From the NCBI GenBank assembly GCA_016869215.1, contig VGEP01000020.1:1-64000 (forward strand): DNA of 64,000 bases. The letters are read 5' to 3'. Source of the DNA: Alphaproteobacteria bacterium (GTDB lineage Bacteria > Pseudomonadota > Alphaproteobacteria > Rhizobiales > Xanthobacteraceae). The notes below the pieces were generated by a model. That model made no database searches, was not told the DNA's origin, and was given only the letters and a program-made list of their open reading frames with translations. Numbering within the stretch: position 1 is the stretch's first letter; each line of letters opens with the position of its first letter. Below are positions 7,338 through 17,329 of this stretch, in pieces. The position numbers and the translations under genes are program-made.

Positions 7338-7676
7338 TTACGCCGGCGCCTGGTCCTTCACCGCGACGCCCTTTTCCTTGAGCAGCGAGTGCAACTCGCC
7401 GGCCTGGAACATCTCGCGCACGATGTCGCAGCCACCGACGAACTCGCCCTTCACGTAGAGCTGCGGAATAGTCGGCCAGTTGGAGTAGGACTTGATGCCC
7501 TGGCGCAGGTCGTCGGACTCAAGGACGTTCAGCCCTTTGTAGGACACGCCGAGGTAGTCGAGAATCTGCACGACCTGCCCCGAGAAACCGCACATCGGGA
7601 ACTGCGGGGTGCCCTTCATGAACAGCACCACCTCGTTGCCCTTGACCTCGTTGTCGATGAACCGGTCGATCGCCAT
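7338..7676 (-). CDS. grxD: Monothiol glutaredoxin, Grx4/GrxD type
   Basis: 112 residues with the monothiol active site CGFS at C29 ([11 protein letters not shown]), the cis-Pro region [20 protein letters not shown] and the glutathione-binding lysine near FMKGTPQ. CGFS glutaredoxins bind a [2Fe-2S] cluster with glutathione and hand it to iron-sulfur targets, often with BolA-type partners. bolA lies directly upstream in the same direction (140-base gap), which supports a joint role in iron-sulfur trafficking or iron sensing. It is the last gene of the purL-bolA-grxD run. Confidence 0.95.
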   Translation of the reverse strand: MAIDRFIDNEVKGNEVVLFMKGTPQFPMCGFSGQVVQILDYLGVSYKGLNVLESDDLRQGIKSYSNWPTIPQLYVKGEFVGGCDIVREMFQAGELHSLLKEKGVAVKDQAPA

Positions 7677-7816
7677 GGAAGTTTCCTTGGATTTGCCCTT
7701 GGAATTACCGTTCGGCGCAAGCGCGCCCGTAGCCCCTATCTAGCGTAGGAGTCGGGCCTTCCCAAGGGCCGCATCCGGCCGTTCGGCGGATTATTTGAGG
7801 TCCGGCGGCTATGCCA

Positions 7817-8053
7817 TCAGCGTTCCGGCGTGCCGGTCTGCAGCGCCAGCGCGTGCAGCGCCCCGCCCATCTGGCCCTTGAGGGCGTTGTAGACCAGCTG
7901 ATGCTGCTGCACCCGTGACTTGCCGCGGAAACTCTCCGCGATCACGGTCGCCGCATAGTGATCGCCGTCGCCGGCCAGATCGCGAATGGTGACTTCGGCG
8001 TCGGGAATTCCGGCCTTGATCAGACGCTCGATCTCGTTCGCATTCATCGGCAT
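7817..8053 (-). CDS. bolA: BolA/IbaG family protein
   Basis: 78 residues, the short BolA form. The BolA fold is visible: helix MNANEIERLIKAGIPDAEVTIRDLAG, strand residues HYAATVIAESFRGKSRVQQHQLVYNALKGQMGGALHALALQT, with the invariant His in VQQHQLVY and the final ALHALALQT. BolA proteins pair with CGFS glutaredoxins around a shared [2Fe-2S] cluster, and grxD follows directly. The gene starts 33 bases after purL, so it is read as part of the purine run. Start could be Met1 or Met3. Confidence 0.93.
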   Translation of the reverse strand: MPMNANEIERLIKAGIPDAEVTIRDLAGDGDHYAATVIAESFRGKSRVQQHQLVYNALKGQMGGALHALALQTGTPER

Positions 8054-8085
8054 GTGGCGCGGCCTCCTGTGCCGCCCGGAACCGA

Positions 8086-10299
8086 TCAGTTCGGCCCGCC
8101 CGCCATGTAGTTCGGCAGCCAGCCTTCGAACCGTTCAGCCAGTGCCTTTACCAGAATCGCCCGCTCACCGGGAAGTGCAATTGCCGCGCCGCCGGTCGTG
8201 CCGATCCGCGCCGCCAGGACACCTGCCGTGCGCGCGATGGCGATGACCGCTTCGGCGTCCGCGGCCGGCACCGTCACGAGGTAACGCGCCTGATCCTCGC
8301 CGAACCAGTACGCATGCGCAGGCGTATCGGAAGGCGGCGCATCGAGCGCCGCCCCGATGCCCGATGCCATCGCCATCTCGGCAAGCGCCACCAGCAGCCC
8401 GCCGTCGGACAGGTCGTGCACCGCAGTGACCCGACCGCCTGCGATCAGCGCGCGAACCGCGTCGCCGTTCTCGCGCTCCTCGACCAGATCGACCGGCGGC
8501 GGCGCGCCCTCTTCGCGCCCGCAGATTTCGCGCAGATAGAGCGACTGGCCGAGCCAGCCCTGCGTCTCGCCGAGCAGCAGGATCGCCTCGCCCTCGGCCT
8601 TGAACGCGAGCGATGCCGACCTGGTGTAGTCGTCCAGCAAACCCACGCCGCCGATCGAAGGCGTCGGCAGGATCGCGCGGCCTTGCGTCTCGTTGTAGAG
8701 CGAGACGTTGCCGGACACGACCGGGAAGTCCAGCGCCTTGCAGGCCTCGGCGATGCCGCGCACGCAGCCGACGAACTGGCCCATGATCTCCGGCTTTTCC
8801 GGATTTCCGAAGTTGAGATTGTCGGTGAGCGCGAGCGGACGCGCGCCGACGGCGACGAGATTGCGCCAGGCCTCCGCCACCGCCTGCTTGCCGCCTTCGA
8901 ACGGATCGGCCTCGCAGTAGCGCGGCGTGACGTCGACGGTGAGCGCGAGCCCCTTCGGGCCCTCCTCGACCCGCACCACCGCGGCGTCGCCGCCCGGCCG
9001 CTGCACGGTGTTGCCGAGAATGACGTGGTCGTACTGCTCCCACACCCATCGCTTGGAGCAGAGATCCGGCGAAGCGATCAGTTTCTCAAGCGCGTCGGCG
9101 GTGGACATCGGCGGCTTGACGCTTTCCGCCTTGATTGCCGGCTGCTTCGGCGTCTCGACGAACGGCCGGTTATAGACCGGCGCCTCGTCGCCGAGTTCCT
9201 TGATCGGCAGGTCGGCCATCACGTCGCCGCCGTGCTTGACGATGAAGCGTTTGCTCGGCGTGGTGCGGCCCACGATAGCGAAGTCGAGGCCCCATTTGCG
9301 GAAGATCGCCTCGGCCTCCTTCTCCTTCTCCGGCTTGAGCACCATCAGCATGCGCTCCTGGCTTTCGGAGAGCATCATCTCGTAGGCGCTCATGCCGGTC
9401 TCGCGGCACGGCACGCTGTCGAGTTCGAGATCGACGCCGAGGTCGCCCTTGGCGCCCATCTCCACCGCCGAGCAGGTGAGCCCCGCCGCGCCCATGTCCT
9501 GGATCGCGATGACGCAATCCTTCGCCATGATTTCGAGGCAGGCTTCGAGCAGCAGCTTTTCCGAAAACGGATCGCCAACCTGCACGGTCGGCCGCTTCTC
9601 CTCCGCGCCCTCGCCGAACTCGGCCGACGCCATGCTGGCGCCGTGAATGCCGTCGCGGCCGGTCTTGGAGCCGAGATAGACGATCGGCATGCCAACGCCC
9701 GAGGCGGCGGCGTAGAATATTCCGTCGGTGCGCGCGAGCCCGACCGCCATGGCGTTGACGAGATTGTTGCCGTCGTAGCGGGTATGGAAGCGCACCTGTC
9801 CGCCGACCGTCGGCACGCCGAAGGAATTGCCGTAGCCGCCGATTCCGGCCACCACGCCCGACACCAGATGCCGGGTCTTGGGGTGCTTCGGATCGCCGAA
9901 CGACAGCGCGTTCAGGCAGGCGATCGGCCGCGCGCCCATGGTGAACACGTCGCGCAGGATGCCACCCACGCCGGTCGCAGCCCCCTGGTAGGGCTCGATG
10001 TAGCTCGGATGGTTGTGGCTCTCCATCTTGAACACGACGGCAAGCCCGTCGCCGATGTCGATGACGCCGGCGTTTTCGCCCGGCCCCTGGATCACCCAGG
10101 GCGCCTTGGTCGGCAATCCGCGCAGGTGGACCTTGGACGACTTATAGGAGCAATGCTCGTTCCACATCGCCGAGAAGATGCCGAGCTCGGTGAAGCTCGG
10201 CTCGCGGCCGATCAGGTCGAGAATGCGCCGGTACTCGTCCGGCTTGAGGCCGTGTTCGGCGACCAGCTCGGGCGTGATGGGGGGCTCGTTTCGGATCAC
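8086..10299 (-). CDS. purL: Phosphoribosylformylglycinamidine synthase subunit II
   Basis: 737 residues, the small form that needs PurQ (glutaminase) and PurS. It makes FGAM from FGAR with ATP and ammonia in purine synthesis. Visible: N-terminal [18 protein letters not shown], the ATP-grip-like metal site in [54 protein letters not shown], and the second AIRS-like half with [22 protein letters not shown] and [10 protein letters not shown]. All three FGAM synthase genes are present in this window (purS 12008, purQ 11290, purL here), so the complex is complete. A membrane-anchored hypothetical lies between purQ and purL. Confidence 0.97.
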   Translation of the reverse strand: MIRNEPPITPELVAEHGLKPDEYRRILDLIGREPSFTELGIFSAMWNEHCSYKSSKVHLRGLPTKAPWVIQGPGENAGVIDIGDGLAVVFKMESHNHPSYIEPYQGAATGVGGILRDVFTMGARPIACLNALSFGDPKHPKTRHLVSGVVAGIGGYGNSFGVPTVGGQVRFHTRYDGNNLVNAMAVGLARTDGIFYAAASGVGMPIVYLGSKTGRDGIHGASMASAEFGEGAEEKRPTVQVGDPFSEKLLLEACLEIMAKDCVIAIQDMGAAGLTCSAVEMGAKGDLGVDLELDSVPCRETGMSAYEMMLSESQERMLMVLKPEKEKEAEAIFRKWGLDFAIVGRTTPSKRFIVKHGGDVMADLPIKELGDEAPVYNRPFVETPKQPAIKAESVKPPMSTADALEKLIASPDLCSKRWVWEQYDHVILGNTVQRPGGDAAVVRVEEGPKGLALTVDVTPRYCEADPFEGGKQAVAEAWRNLVAVGARPLALTDNLNFGNPEKPEIMGQFVGCVRGIAEACKALDFPVVSGNVSLYNETQGRAILPTPSIGGVGLLDDYTRSASLAFKAEGEAILLLGETQGWLGQSLYLREICGREEGAPPPVDLVEERENGDAVRALIAGGRVTAVHDLSDGGLLVALAEMAMASGIGAALDAPPSDTPAHAYWFGEDQARYLVTVPAADAEAVIAIARTAGVLAARIGTTGGAAIALPGERAILVKALAERFEGWLPNYMAGGPN

Positions 10300-10388
10300 G
10301 CCCGTTATCTAGCGTGCGCGGCCGGCGATTTCACCCGCCCGCGGCGGGCTTCCACGCCTAATTGTTGGCGCCGCCGGACTTCGCGCCT

Positions 10389-11225
10389 TCAGCGGTCCCG
10401 GCCCATGAAGAACATGCTGACGAACAGCTTGCAGCGCGGGCTTTCGTCGAGTTGCGCAACCGCCCGGTACAGGCGGTCCACCATCACGCAGGGCTTGCCG
10501 GGGCCGTCGCCCTCCTTGTTGAGGAACTCCCCGGAGCGAATCTCGTTCAGCGTCAGGCCTGCCTTCGCAAGAACGGCTTCGAAGGCCTTCAGTTCCTCGG
10601 CCGACAATGCGTCGACCGTCACCATGCGCGAGCGGCCCTCCACGATGGCCTCAAAGCGATGAAGCGTTGCAAGCCGCATCAGCCGGCGGATGTCGTCGGG
10701 CGGGACCACGGGGCCCTGGTTCTCCGAACGGCCCAGCACCGCAAGACAATAGTCCGACCCCGCCGCTCCGAGTGCCGCGAACAGCCGGATTTCGTTGGCC
10801 GCCAGCCGGTCGATGGCCGCGGTGCTGGCGCCGACCGCAAATTTCAGGTTGGCGCGCAGGATGGACTGGAATTTGGTGAAGGTTTCCCGGCCGACGTCGG
10901 CGTCGGAGGCGCCCTCGTTTCGAGTTTGCACGGCGGCCGCTATCAAATCCCGGTACTCGTCGGGGAACGCGCGCTTGAGCAGCGCCTGCAACTCGGCGTG
11001 GTCCGACTTGGCGATTTCGGCTTCGACGCTCTCCGGCGTTGCGGGCTGCGGCTTGGCCGCGGCGGCCGGTGCGCTGGGTGCGGGGGCGGAAGCCGGTGCG
11101 GGACGCGAGACAGGCGCGAGGCTCTCCGGCGCGCGCGGCGTCAGCGCGAAGTAAAAGCCGCCGCCCGCGAGCAACACGAGCCCTGCGGCAATCGACATTA
11201 TGACGCGGTGGTCCAGCGACTCCAT
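10389..11225 (-). CDS. Membrane-anchored hypothetical protein in the pur cluster
   Basis: 278 residues from the ATG at 11225; an upstream start at 11270 would add 15 Arg/Gly-rich residues and is less likely. One N-terminal membrane helix (HRVIMSIAAGLVLLAGGGFYFAL, about residues 6-28) is followed by an Ala/Pro-rich linker of about 40 residues and a soluble helical domain to the end. No cysteine pair or catalytic motif is recognisable; single cysteines lie in SDYCLAVLG, GKPCVMV and RCKLFVSM. It sits 64 bases after purQ and 89 before purL, so it is probably co-transcribed, but nothing links it to purine chemistry. Function unknown. Confidence 0.75.
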   Translation of the reverse strand: MESLDHRVIMSIAAGLVLLAGGGFYFALTPRAPESLAPVSRPAPASAPAPSAPAAAAKPQPATPESVEAEIAKSDHAELQALLKRAFPDEYRDLIAAAVQTRNEGASDADVGRETFTKFQSILRANLKFAVGASTAAIDRLAANEIRLFAALGAAGSDYCLAVLGRSENQGPVVPPDDIRRLMRLATLHRFEAIVEGRSRMVTVDALSAEELKAFEAVLAKAGLTLNEIRSGEFLNKEGDGPGKPCVMVDRLYRAVAQLDESPRCKLFVSMFFMGRDR

Positions 11226-11289
11226 GACCCGTATCCGCCCGCCGCCGGCGCCGCGCGCCCTAAGCGGCATCGCATCACGCAGCCCCGTA

Positions 11290-11991
11290 TCACGCCGCCT
11301 TGGCGAAGTGCTGCACCAATCCCGCGAACAACCCGCGACCGTCGGTCGGACCGATCGACGACTCCACGTGGTTCTCGGGATGCGGCATCAGGCCCAGCAC
11401 ATTGCCGCGCTCGTTGAGGATGCCGGCAATGGAATTGATCGCGCCATTGACGTTCCAGGCCGGATCGAGGGCGCCGTCTGGCGCACAATAGCGGTAGGCC
11501 ACCCGCCCCCCCGCTTCCAGCGCCGCGACGGTCGCCGCATCGGCGACATAATTGCCTTCGCCGTGCGCGACCGGAACGCGGATCACCTGGCCTGCGTTGT
11601 AGCCGCACGTGAACGGCGTGTCGGAACGCTCGACCCGCAGGTAGACGTCCTTGCAGATGAATTTCAGCGCCGCGTTGCGCATCAGCACGCCGGGCAGAAG
11701 CCCGGTCTCGCAGAGAATCTGGAACCCGTTGCAGACGCCGAGCACGAGGCCGCCGCGTGCGGCGTGCTCCCGCACCGCGTTCATGATCGGCGCGCGCGCG
11801 GCGATCGCGCCGCAGCGCAGGTAGTCGCCGTAGGAGAAGCCGCCGGGGATCACCACAAGATCGGTGCCAGCGGGCAGCGCAGTGTCCGCGTGCCAGACCA
11901 TGGCGGGCTCCTGCCCCGAGATCAGGCGCAGCGTGCGCGCCATGTCGCGCTCGCGATTGATGCCGGGGAAGACGAGGACGGCGGATTTCAT
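11290..11991 (-). CDS. purQ: Phosphoribosylformylglycinamidine synthase subunit I (glutaminase)
   Basis: 233 residues from [19 protein letters not shown]; 11 upstream in-frame residues are not conserved. It is a class I glutamine amidotransferase: oxyanion region [16 protein letters not shown], nucleophile Cys in [11 protein letters not shown], and catalytic His/Glu in [11 protein letters not shown]. It releases ammonia from glutamine for PurL. The gene follows purS by 16 bases, so purS and purQ are one unit. Confidence 0.97.
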   Translation of the reverse strand: MKSAVLVFPGINRERDMARTLRLISGQEPAMVWHADTALPAGTDLVVIPGGFSYGDYLRCGAIAARAPIMNAVREHAARGGLVLGVCNGFQILCETGLLPGVLMRNAALKFICKDVYLRVERSDTPFTCGYNAGQVIRVPVAHGEGNYVADAATVAALEAGGRVAYRYCAPDGALDPAWNVNGAINSIAGILNERGNVLGLMPHPENHVESSIGPTDGRGLFAGLVQHFAKAA

Positions 11992-12007
11992 GACTCGGTC
12001 CGATCCC

Positions 12008-12250
12008 TCAGCCCACGACCTCAATTCGGTAATTCTCGATCACTGTGTTCGCCAGGAGCTTCTCGGCCGCGTCCTTCAGCGCGGCCTCGGCCCTGGCGCG
12101 GTCGGCGCCCTCGACCTCGATGTCGAACACCTTGCCCTGGCGGACGCTGGCCACACCGGACACGCCGAGCGATTTCAGCGCGCCCTCGATGGCCTTGCCC
12201 TGCGGGTCGAGGACACCGGATTTCAGCGTGACGGTGACGCGTGCTTTCAT
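12008..12250 (-). CDS. purS: PurS, bridging subunit of FGAM synthase
   Basis: 80 residues from [29 protein letters not shown], the family start; the open frame upstream is not conserved. It contains [13 protein letters not shown] and ends [16 protein letters not shown], both typical. PurS dimers hold PurQ and PurL together and help channel ammonia. It lies directly before purQ (16 bases). In many Hyphomicrobiales purS follows purC closely; here three unrelated genes separate them. Confidence 0.95.
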   Translation of the reverse strand: MKARVTVTLKSGVLDPQGKAIEGALKSLGVSGVASVRQGKVFDIEVEGADRARAEAALKDAAEKLLANTVIENYRIEVVG

Positions 12251-12386
12251 GCTTGCGAGGCCCGATTCCGGCAACGATCCGGCCCTGCCGTTAGCACCGA
12301 TTGCGGACGGCCTCAATGCGCGGAGCGGACCCGGAATGCCCGGATTTGCGGCTGTCCCCGGCTATCGGCGGCGGAGGGCGCGGCGC

Positions 12387-13079
12387 TCAGGTCCAGAAGC
12401 GGTAGTTCAGACCGAATTTAATGAGATGCAGGCGCTGCGAGAAGGTCGCCACGAAACCGTCCGGCAGCGGCAGGAACGTCACGAGGCCGCTGCGTCCGAA
12501 ATCGACGTAGTTGTATTCGAGCTTGAGCGACCAGCCGGGGCGGAATGCATATTCAACGCCACCGCCGGCCATCCATCCGGTCCGGGTGGATTGCAGCTTG
12601 GTCGGACCGAAACCGGCCTGCTGGACGTATTGGAAGCGCAGTTCCGAATGCGCCCGGGCCGCGCCGCCCTTGCCGTAAATCAGCCACCGGTCCCAGGCGT
12701 ATCCGACGCGGCCGGCCGCGGTTGCGATCCATTTCACATCGGCCTCGAACACATCGCCGGCGAAGCCCGGCTTGTCGTCGACCACGGACTTCGTGATGGC
12801 GGCGCCGGACAGGTCGCCCTCGACGCCGAAGACCCATCGCCCATTCTGGTAGTTGAATCCGGCCTGACCGCCGCCGATCAGGCCGTGCGGTCGGTGCGAC
12901 AAGTACCAGTCGGGAAATGCCGGGTCGTAATATGTGATCGGACTGCTGCCCCAACCCAGATGCACGACGCCGTAGAAACCGGTCCAGCTATATGCCGGCT
13001 GCGCCGATGCCGGTGCAATCGCCGCCAGAAATAGCGCCGCCAATCCAACGACCGACTTCACAACTCGTCCTGGGTGCAT
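12387..13079 (-). CDS. Outer-membrane beta-barrel protein (Omp25/porin-like family)
   Basis: 230 residues. A signal peptide of about 27 residues (VVGLAALFLAAIAPASAQ) precedes a mature protein that starts YSWTGFYGVVHLGWG, very like rhizobial Omp25/Omp31 and heat-resistant-agglutinin-type barrels. Alternating strands follow (AGFNYQNGRWVFGVEGDL, ATAAGRVGYAWDRWLIYGKGG, WMAGGGVEYAFRPGWSLKLEYNYVDFG) and it ends LHLIKFGLNYRFWT with an aromatic C-terminus, as barrels need for assembly. It lies between the racemase gene and purS and is likely an accessory insertion into the purine cluster. Substrate or ligand cannot be read from sequence. Confidence 0.85.
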   Translation of the reverse strand: MHPGRVVKSVVGLAALFLAAIAPASAQPAYSWTGFYGVVHLGWGSSPITYYDPAFPDWYLSHRPHGLIGGGQAGFNYQNGRWVFGVEGDLSGAAITKSVVDDKPGFAGDVFEADVKWIATAAGRVGYAWDRWLIYGKGGAARAHSELRFQYVQQAGFGPTKLQSTRTGWMAGGGVEYAFRPGWSLKLEYNYVDFGRSGLVTFLPLPDGFVATFSQRLHLIKFGLNYRFWT

Positions 13080-13143
13080 CCGACGCTCACAGCACTCAAG
13101 AAGACTATCGCAGCCCGAAATGCCGGGCAGCGCCGAATGCCGC

Positions 13144-13875
13144 TCAATTCACAGGCACCGCTTCGCCCTGCCCCAGCATCCGGCCGTAGCCCGCAAGCTT
13201 GCCGTCGTCGCCGGCAAGCCGGAGCGCCTTCCAGAACGCCGACTGCGTGCTGGTCACCACCGGAATGCCGTAGCGGCTCTCGATCGGATCGGCACAATTG
13301 AGCGTCATCAGCCCGCCGCAGGAAATCAGCACGCCGTCGGCGGCCTTCGCCCCGGCAATGGCTTTGCCGGTGAGGTCGATGATGTCCTGCTCGCTCTGCT
13401 TCTCGGCGTCGCCGAAACCGGTGAGCCCGAACGCCTCCAGCGCCAGAACCTCGAAACCGGAGCGCCTGAGGAAATCGGCGAGCCGGTCGTTGACCACCTT
13501 GGAATAGGCGGTCGCAACCGCGATGCGCCTGGCGCCGACGCTGCGCAGGCCATCGATCACAGCCTCGGTCATGGTCGAGACCGGCAGGCCGGTTTCCTTG
13601 CGCAGCGTTTCGAGCAGCTGCTGATGCGCGTCGTAGCCGCGGTAGAAGGTCAGCGAGGTGCCGATCACCATGATGGCGTCGACGCCGAGCTTTGCGAGTT
13701 CCTTCGCCGCCGGGACGATGCCGTTCCAGGCCGCGTCATAGCCTTCGGGCGTCAACGCACGCACGCCCACGCCGCGCGGGATGAACGTCACCTCCGGATA
13801 CATCTTGAGACCTTCGACCGGAACCTTATCGGTCGCGAACGGCACCACCAGCCCGATCTTGAGTTGCTTTCGCAT
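13144..13875 (-). CDS. Asp/Glu racemase superfamily protein (maleate isomerase / arylmalonate decarboxylase-like)
   Basis: 243 residues from MRKQLKIGLVVPFATDKVP; a start at 13905 would add 10. The fold family is shown by an N-terminal LVVPFATDKVP, VDAIMVIGTSLTFYRGYDAHQQLLE, VSTMTEAVIDGLRSVGARRIAVATAYS and the C-terminal Cys loop DGVLISCGGLMTL. The first catalytic Cys is replaced by Ser/Thr (GTSLTF), as in arylmalonate decarboxylase-like members, while the second Cys is present. It could decarboxylate or isomerise a small dicarboxylate. The tctC gene lies 41 bases upstream in the same direction, suggesting a carboxylate uptake and conversion pair. Confidence 0.8.
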   Translation of the reverse strand: MRKQLKIGLVVPFATDKVPVEGLKMYPEVTFIPRGVGVRALTPEGYDAAWNGIVPAAKELAKLGVDAIMVIGTSLTFYRGYDAHQQLLETLRKETGLPVSTMTEAVIDGLRSVGARRIAVATAYSKVVNDRLADFLRRSGFEVLALEAFGLTGFGDAEKQSEQDIIDLTGKAIAGAKAADGVLISCGGLMTLNCADPIESRYGIPVVTSTQSAFWKALRLAGDDGKLAGYGRMLGQGEAVPVN

Positions 13876-13916
13876 GTCGCGTTCCACTCCGCTTGTCTGC
13901 CGCACCGACTCTAGTT

Positions 13917-14891
13917 TCAGTCGATGCTCAAGCCTATCCCCCGGATGATCTTGGTCCAGCGCTCCGACTCGGCGCGCACGTGTTCGTGCGCCTGCGCCGG
14001 CGTGCCGGTCATCGGCTGCATGCCGAGCCCGGTGAAGTAGCTCTGCGCCTCCGGCGTGCGCATGAACTCGGCAAGCGCGCCGTTCAACCGCTGCACGATC
14101 GGGTCCGGCATACGCGCCGGGCCGACCAGCATCTGCCAGGTGTTGGCCTCATAGCCGGTGACGCCGGCCTCGTGCAGCGTCGGCACATCCGGCAGGTGGC
14201 TCGCACGCCGCGCAGTGGTGACGCCGAGCGCCTTGAGCTTGCCTTCCCGGATCAGCGTCGCGGCCGGTCCTGCGTCGGCGAAATAGATCGGCACGTGGCC
14301 GGCGACCACGTCGTTGAGCGCGGCCCCCCCGCCGCGATAAGGAACGTGACGCATCTTGATGCCGGTCATGTGCATCAGCAGTTCGGCGTAGATGTGATGC
14401 ACTGCGCCGACGCCCGCGGAAGCAAACGCCAGATCGCCGGGCTTGTCCTTGGCGCGCGCGATCAGCTCCTTGACGCTGCTCACGCCGAGCGCCGGATTGA
14501 CGACCAGCACGAACGGCACGGTCGCGAACAGCATCACCTGCGTGAAGTCCTTGGTCGGGTCGTATTGCAGCCGCTTGTAGAGACCGGGCGCCACCGCGAA
14601 CGTCGAGGCGGTGCCTACCATGATGGTGTAACCGTCGGGCGCGGAGCGGGCGACCGCGGTCGCGCCGAGCGTAGTGCCGGCACCGCCGCGGTTCTCGATG
14701 ATGAACGGCTGGCCCAGCCGCTGTTCCAGGCCCTTGGCGACGACGCGCGTCAGCGCATCGGTCCCGCCGCCCGCCGGGAACGGCACGACGATCTTGACCG
14801 GGCGGGTGGGATAGTCCTGGGCTGCAGCCGTCCCGCAGACGACAATGCCGATCCAAAGCAGGCCCGCCACCGCCAATCCGCGTCGCCACAT
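13917..14891 (-). CDS. TctC/Bug-type tricarboxylate-like binding protein
   Basis: 324 residues from MWRRGLAVAGLLWIG. The signal peptide ends CGTAAAQDYP; the mature start YPTRPVKIVVPFPAGGGTDALTRVVAKGLEQRLGQPFIIENRGGAGTTLGA is the standard Bug signature, and KALGVTTARRASHLPDVPTLHEAGVTGYEANTW is the second conserved block. It is a periplasmic binding protein for carboxylates. No TctA or TctB membrane partner is in the window, so it is an orphan receptor or uses a partner elsewhere. It sits between purC and the racemase gene, probably co-transcribed with the racemase. Confidence 0.93.
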   Translation of the reverse strand: MWRRGLAVAGLLWIGIVVCGTAAAQDYPTRPVKIVVPFPAGGGTDALTRVVAKGLEQRLGQPFIIENRGGAGTTLGATAVARSAPDGYTIMVGTASTFAVAPGLYKRLQYDPTKDFTQVMLFATVPFVLVVNPALGVSSVKELIARAKDKPGDLAFASAGVGAVHHIYAELLMHMTGIKMRHVPYRGGGAALNDVVAGHVPIYFADAGPAATLIREGKLKALGVTTARRASHLPDVPTLHEAGVTGYEANTWQMLVGPARMPDPIVQRLNGALAEFMRTPEAQSYFTGLGMQPMTGTPAQAHEHVRAESERWTKIIRGIGLSID

Positions 14892-15087
14892 CTGCGCCTC
14901 CCCGACAAACCCGCGATCCCTGCAAGCGCGCACGTTTCAGACGTGCCTCGCCGCATCGTAAAGGCGCGGTTGGCCGGGCAAAAGGGCATTTGCGGCCGTC
15001 TCGGACGGGCCAAAATGGGCGATCTCTCGCCGGCCTTCGACAGGCCAAGGCCCTGCCGTGCGCCTGCGTCGGGCCGGTGCCGGAACG

Positions 15088-15855
15088 TCAGCCCTTCACC
15101 AGCACCGGACCCGCGCCCTGCGGCCGCTCGTTCTCGCCCAGGATGCCGAGACGGCGGGCCACATCGGTGTAGGCCTCGACCAGCCCGCCCATGTCGCGGC
15201 GGAAGCGGTCTTTGTCGAGCTTGTCGTTGGACTTGATGTCCCACAGCCGGCACGAATCCGGAGAAATCTCGTCGGCGACCACGATCCGCATGAGATCGTT
15301 TTCCCAGAGCCGGCCGCACTCCATCTTGAAGTCGACCAGCCTGATGCCGACGCCGAGGAACAGCCCGCAGAGGAAGTCGTTGACGCGGATGGCGAGCGCC
15401 ATGACGTCGTCGATCTCCTGGGGCGTCGCCCAGCCGAACGCCGTGATGTGCTCCTCCGACACCATCGGATTGCCGAGCTGTTCGTTCTTGTAGTTGAACT
15501 CGATGATCGAGCGCGGCAGCTGCGTGCCCTCCTCGATGCCGAGCCGCTTCGACAGCGACCCGGCCGCGACATTTCGCACCACCACTTCGAGCGGGATCAT
15601 CTCGACTTCGCGGATCAGCTGCTCGCGCATGTTGAGACGGCGGATGAAATGCGTCGGCACGCCGATGTCGTTGAGGCGCTGGAAGAGGCATTCCGAAATG
15701 CGGTTGTTGAGGACGCCCTTGCCCTCGATCACGTCGTGCTTCTTGGCGTTGAAGTCGGTGGCGTCGTCCTTGAAGTGTTGAATCAGCGTGCCAGGCTCCG
15801 GGCCCTCGTAGAGGACCTTCGCCTTACCTTCATAGATGCGGCGACGGCGGCTCAT
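15088..15855 (-). CDS. purC: SAICAR synthetase
   Basis: 255 residues from [22 protein letters not shown], the start usual in this order; upstream in-frame Mets give non-conserved extensions. PurC joins aspartate to CAIR with ATP. Motifs include [53 protein letters not shown] and [14 protein letters not shown]. It heads the purine cluster, but tctC, a racemase gene and an outer-membrane protein gene separate it from purS. It is divergent from the zeta-subunit gene across 295 bases in which I see no further element. Confidence 0.97.
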   Translation of the reverse strand: MSRRRRIYEGKAKVLYEGPEPGTLIQHFKDDATDFNAKKHDVIEGKGVLNNRISECLFQRLNDIGVPTHFIRRLNMREQLIREVEMIPLEVVVRNVAAGSLSKRLGIEEGTQLPRSIIEFNYKNEQLGNPMVSEEHITAFGWATPQEIDDVMALAIRVNDFLCGLFLGVGIRLVDFKMECGRLWENDLMRIVVADEISPDSCRLWDIKSNDKLDKDRFRRDMGGLVEAYTDVARRLGILGENERPQGAGPVLVKG

Positions 15856-16150
15856 CGGAGTGTACCGTGGTTTGTTGATGTCCATGAATGCCGGGGCTCC
15901 AGTGCGAATACGAGGTCCGCGGCGGCCGAAGCGGAGGGCTCTACGAATACGCAATCGGACGGCCGCACCGTTCACACGCGCAAACTATCCGATCGAATGG
16001 GGCAGTACAATCGACATAGGCCGACTTCCCACCGCGCGCAACGGACAAGTTCCTGCCGCGGTGGATTGCCTTGACGCCCCTGCCCCGGTATGCAAGGCGC
16101 GAAGATCTCGTGACTTCACGGATCGTTTCGCAATATTGCGCGAGGCCCAC

Positions 16151-16474
16151 ATGACGTCATTCGACAATCGTAAAGAAGGCTTCGAGAAGAAGTTCGCACA
16201 CGACGAAGAGCTGCGCTTCAAGGCCGGCGCCCGGCGCAACAAGCTGCTCGGCGCATGGGCGGCCGAGAAGCTCGGGTTGACCGGCGCGGAGGCCGAGGCC
16301 TACGCGAAGGAGGTCGTCATGGCCGACTTCGAGGAGGCCGGTGACGACGACGTGTTCCGCAAGGTGCGCAAGGACTTCGACGCCAAGGGCGTGGCGCAGT
16401 CCGACCATCAGATCCGCCGCACCATGGACGAGCTGTTGGAAATGGCCGTCGCCCAGATCAAGGCCGGCGCCTGA
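16151..16474 (+). CDS. F1-ATPase inhibitor zeta subunit (DUF1476)
   Basis: 107 residues from MTSFDNRKEGFEKKFAHDEELRFKAGARRNKLLG, the conserved inhibitory N-terminus of the alphaproteobacterial zeta subunit. The rest is the four-helix body (AWAAEKLGLTGAEAEAYAKEVVMADFEEAGDDDVFRKVRKDF). In Paracoccus-type enzymes this protein blocks ATP hydrolysis by the F1Fo-ATP synthase. The open frame upstream of 16151 is non-conserved. It lies divergent from purC and 43 bases before the aldolase gene. Confidence 0.92.
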   Translation: MTSFDNRKEGFEKKFAHDEELRFKAGARRNKLLGAWAAEKLGLTGAEAEAYAKEVVMADFEEAGDDDVFRKVRKDFDAKGVAQSDHQIRRTMDELLEMAVAQIKAGA

Positions 16475-16517
16475 CCGGCCGCCGCGGGCCGCCCGAACCA
16501 GCAAGGCAGCGACACCG

Positions 16518-17300
16518 ATGACCGCGCTCCCAGGCTTTTCGCTCGCCGCCCGGCTCGCGGCCGGCGAAACCGTCTACACCGGCTGGTGCACGCTTCCCGC
16601 CCCGGTCGTCGTTGAGACGATCGCGCGCGAGGGCTTCCCTGCGGTCACCATCGACCAGCAGCACGGGCTCTGGGACACCGCGGCCACCGTCACCGGGATC
16701 GCGGCCATCCGGATGGCGGGCGCGGCACCGGTCGTGCGCATTCCGCTGGGCGCCTTCGACACCGCAAGCCGCGCGCTCGACATGGGGGCGGAAGGCATCG
16801 TTGCGCCCATGATCAACACCGTGGCCGACGCCAAGGCCTTCGTGAATGCGGCCAAGTTTCCGCCCATCGGCGAGCGGAGCTGGGGCCCGACACGGGCGAT
16901 GACGCTCGCGGGCGTTCCCGACATGAAGCAGTACCTGCGCGAGGCCAATGCCGCGACCGTCACGCTCGCCATGATCGAGACCCGCACCGCCATGGCCAAC
17001 ATCGACGCCATCGCCGGCACGCCGGGCATCGACGTGCTGTTCGTGGGTCCGTCCGACCTGTCGATCGGGCTCAGCGACGGCGCCGAACTCGACCCGCACT
17101 CTCCCACGGTCGAAGCGGCGCTGGAGAAGATCGTCGCCGCCTGCAAGAAAGCCGGCAAGGTCGCCGGCCTCTATTGCGCCAACGCCGAGCGCGCCACGGC
17201 CTGCGCCAAGCGCGGTTTCCGCTTTCTCGCCGTGGGCTCCGACCTCGGCTTCCTGCGTGCGGGCGCCGCCGCGCAGGTCAGGACGCTGAAGGGTGCCTGA
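16518..17300 (+). CDS. HpcH/HpaI-type class II aldolase
   Basis: 260 residues from MTALPGFSLAARLAAGETVYTGWC. The family TIM-barrel signatures are present: VTIDQQHGLWD, substrate/metal region APVVRIPLG, MGAEGIVAPMINTVADAKAFV with the metal-ligand region, TLAMIETRTAMANIDAI (metal-binding Glu), and DVLFVGPSDLSIGLS (metal-binding Asp). Such enzymes cleave or form 4-hydroxy-2-oxo acids to pyruvate and an aldehyde. The IDQQHG segment replaces the commoner IDxEHG (Glu to Gln), so specificity may differ. It follows the zeta subunit gene by 43 bases, perhaps by read-through; no linked pathway genes are near. Confidence 0.88.
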   Translation: MTALPGFSLAARLAAGETVYTGWCTLPAPVVVETIAREGFPAVTIDQQHGLWDTAATVTGIAAIRMAGAAPVVRIPLGAFDTASRALDMGAEGIVAPMINTVADAKAFVNAAKFPPIGERSWGPTRAMTLAGVPDMKQYLREANAATVTLAMIETRTAMANIDAIAGTPGIDVLFVGPSDLSIGLSDGAELDPHSPTVEAALEKIVAACKKAGKVAGLYCANAERATACAKRGFRFLAVGSDLGFLRAGAAAQVRTLKGA

Positions 17301-17329
17301 TCCCCGCCCGCAGACCCGACACCGATCCA

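Noticed and set aside
8314-10662. 782-codon plus-strand frame opposite purL
   Set aside because: The sense of purL is fully conserved; the opposite frame is composition-driven.
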